From: an uncultured Oscillospiraceae bacterium
Lineage (GTDB): Bacteria; Bacillota; Clostridia; Oscillospirales; Oscillospiraceae
Length of the DNA stretch: 12,218 nt
Assembly: GCA_910577415.1 (NCBI GenBank)
Contig: CAJTLK010000054.1
Coordinates: 1 to 12,218, forward strand
Direction: 5' to 3'
The notes under the pieces: model-generated
What the model saw: only the letters and a program-made list of their open reading frames with translations
Told to the model about the DNA's origin: nothing
Database searches by the model: none
Shown here: one piece after another, positions 11,420 through 12,218 of the stretch
Layout: each line of letters begins with the position of its first letter
Numbering within the stretch: the first letter of the stretch is position 1
Translations under genes and position numbers: made by a program

Positions 11420-12218
11420 GTACTCCTATCCCTGCCCAGGTGGAGAACTACCTCCGACTGGTCGAGGGCGATGTACCCAGGGCCTGTAAAGACCAGCACG
11501 CCCTTGCCGCTTATATCCGCCGGGTCTTTGATACAGAAGACCTTGTTGTGGATCTGGAGCAGCTTGATAAATACCTCTCCTTGGTCAAGTACTTTCCCTA
11601 CGAGAGGCTTTATCCCTGGGAGGAATTTCTCATCGCCCTTTGGGACTGCACCTACACCCAGGACGGACAGCCCCGGTGGCCTGATCTGCTGTGTATGGTG
11701 GGCCGTGGCGCCGGCAAGGACGGTTTTATCGCTTTCGATGCTTTTTGCTCCGTTTCGCCTTATCACCGGGTGGAACGCTACAACGTGGACATCTGCGCCT
11801 ACAACGAGGATCAGGCCATGACCCCGGTGCGGGACGTGGTGGATGCTCTGGAATCCCCCAGGAACGAGACCAAGTTGGCAAAGTACTACTACCACACCAA
11901 GGAGCTGGTGCAGGGCCGTAAGAACAAGGGCACCATTATCGGCCGAACCAATAACCCCAAAGGCCGCCAGGGACTACGCAGCGGCAAGGTGATCTTTAAC
12001 GAGGGTCACCTCTACGAGAATTACGGCAATATCAAGGTATTTCGAGCTGGCCTGGGCAAGGTAGCACACCCTCGCTCTGGGATGTTTACCTCCAACGGCC
12101 ATATCAGTGACGGCCCGCTGGATGACTACCTCGCGCAGGCGCAGCGGATTCTTTTTGAGGGCGAGGATGACAAGGGCTTCTTGCCCTTTGTCTGCCGACT
12201 TGACGCCGAGGAGGGTAT
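11416..12218 (+). CDS. Phage terminase large subunit (partial, first 267 residues)
   Basis: The GTG at 11416 overlaps the TerS stop (GTGA), with GGAGG about 10 bases upstream, and the gene runs off the right edge. The ATPase domain is visible: the adenine-binding region YERLYPWEEFLIAL (62-75), Walker A GRGAGKD (97-102), the FDAF helix, and a Walker B-like VIFNEGH (192-198). Here Asn stands where the usual Asp precedes the catalytic Glu. The NYGNIKVFRAGLGKVAHPRSGMFTSNG segment follows, as in HK97-type large terminases. It powers DNA packaging into the head and, with its unseen C-terminal nuclease, cuts cos. The reading frame stays open to the window end. Confidence 0.9.
   Translation, partial: MSTPIPAQVENYLRLVEGDVPRACKDQHALAAYIRRVFDTEDLVVDLEQLDKYLSLVKYFPYERLYPWEEFLIALWDCTYTQDGQPRWPDLLCMVGRGAGKDGFIAFDAFCSVSPYHRVERYNVDICAYNEDQAMTPVRDVVDALESPRNETKLAKYYYHTKELVQGRKNKGTIIGRTNNPKGRQGLRSGKVIFNEGHLYENYGNIKVFRAGLGKVAHPRSGMFTSNGHISDGPLDDYLAQAQRILFEGEDDKGFLPFVCRLDAEEG

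Noticed and set aside
11275..11895. Minus-strand open frame opposite TerS/TerL
   Set aside because: It is antisense to two well-supported terminase genes.
1..12218. tRNA or rRNA genes, insertion sequences, integrase/att sites, parS
   Set aside because: I saw no cloverleaf-like sequence, transposase, integrase domain or ParB-site palindrome; att sites cannot be located without the flanking host sequence.

Overview
The window looks like the left part of a tailed-phage (siphovirus-type) prophage or phage genome from a GC-rich member of the Clostridia, most plausibly an Oscillospiraceae-like gut bacterium. The evidence is strong AGGAGG-type ribosome sites, textbook sigma-A promoters, high GC content, and protein families familiar from Flavonifractor/Pseudoflavonifractor-type prophages. 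The host assignment is inference; no host gene, tRNA, integrase or attachment site is visible.

Layout. (1) 1-1977, switch and accessory region: a leftward restriction-nuclease-like protein (HSDR_N fold, cut by the window edge), a rightward XRE regulator and a small protein behind a near-consensus promoter, a leftward repressor-like XRE protein facing a rightward Tad2-like (anti-Thoeris) gene across a shared operator region, and a leftward winged-helix-like protein. (2) 2064-3134, early rightward region: an XRE gene broken by an in-frame amber codon, a longer XRE regulator and a hypothetical protein. (3) 3150-7536, replication and partition: a winged-helix initiator-like protein whose coding sequence contains a probable origin (27-bp repeats, palindromes and an AT-rich stretch), a DnaB/Twinkle-like helicase with a degenerate TOPRIM-like N-terminus, ParA, and a large ParB with a cysteine cluster and an extra C-terminal domain. 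(4) 7529-9333, small accessory genes packed with short overlaps: hypothetical proteins, a Cys-rich double-HTH protein, a zinc-ribbon protein and a 48-residue membrane protein missed by ordinary length cut-offs. (5) 9326-10510: an HUH-type Rep-like endonuclease, an AT-rich hairpin, a zinc-ribbon protein, and a duplicated repeat/hairpin/T-tract module. (6) 10533-12218, packaging: HNH endonuclease, a GC-rich non-coding gap that probably holds cos, the small terminase (P27 family), and the start of the large terminase, which runs off the window.

How the genes work together. The opposing regulators at 586-1275 and their operators probably set the lysis-lysogeny decision. The rightward transcript then drives the initiator, helicase and ParAB. 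Theta-type replication from an origin inside the initiator gene is suggested by the iterons. The HUH protein hints at a second, nick-dependent replication or processing step. ParAB in a tailed phage raises the possibility of a plasmid-like prophage state. HNH, cos, TerS and TerL form the conserved DNA-packaging start. The points most worth a second look are the Tad2-like gene in the immunity region, the origin embedded in the initiator gene, the HUH Rep in a helicase/ParAB phage, the composite ParB, and the duplicated hairpin array after the zinc-ribbon gene.
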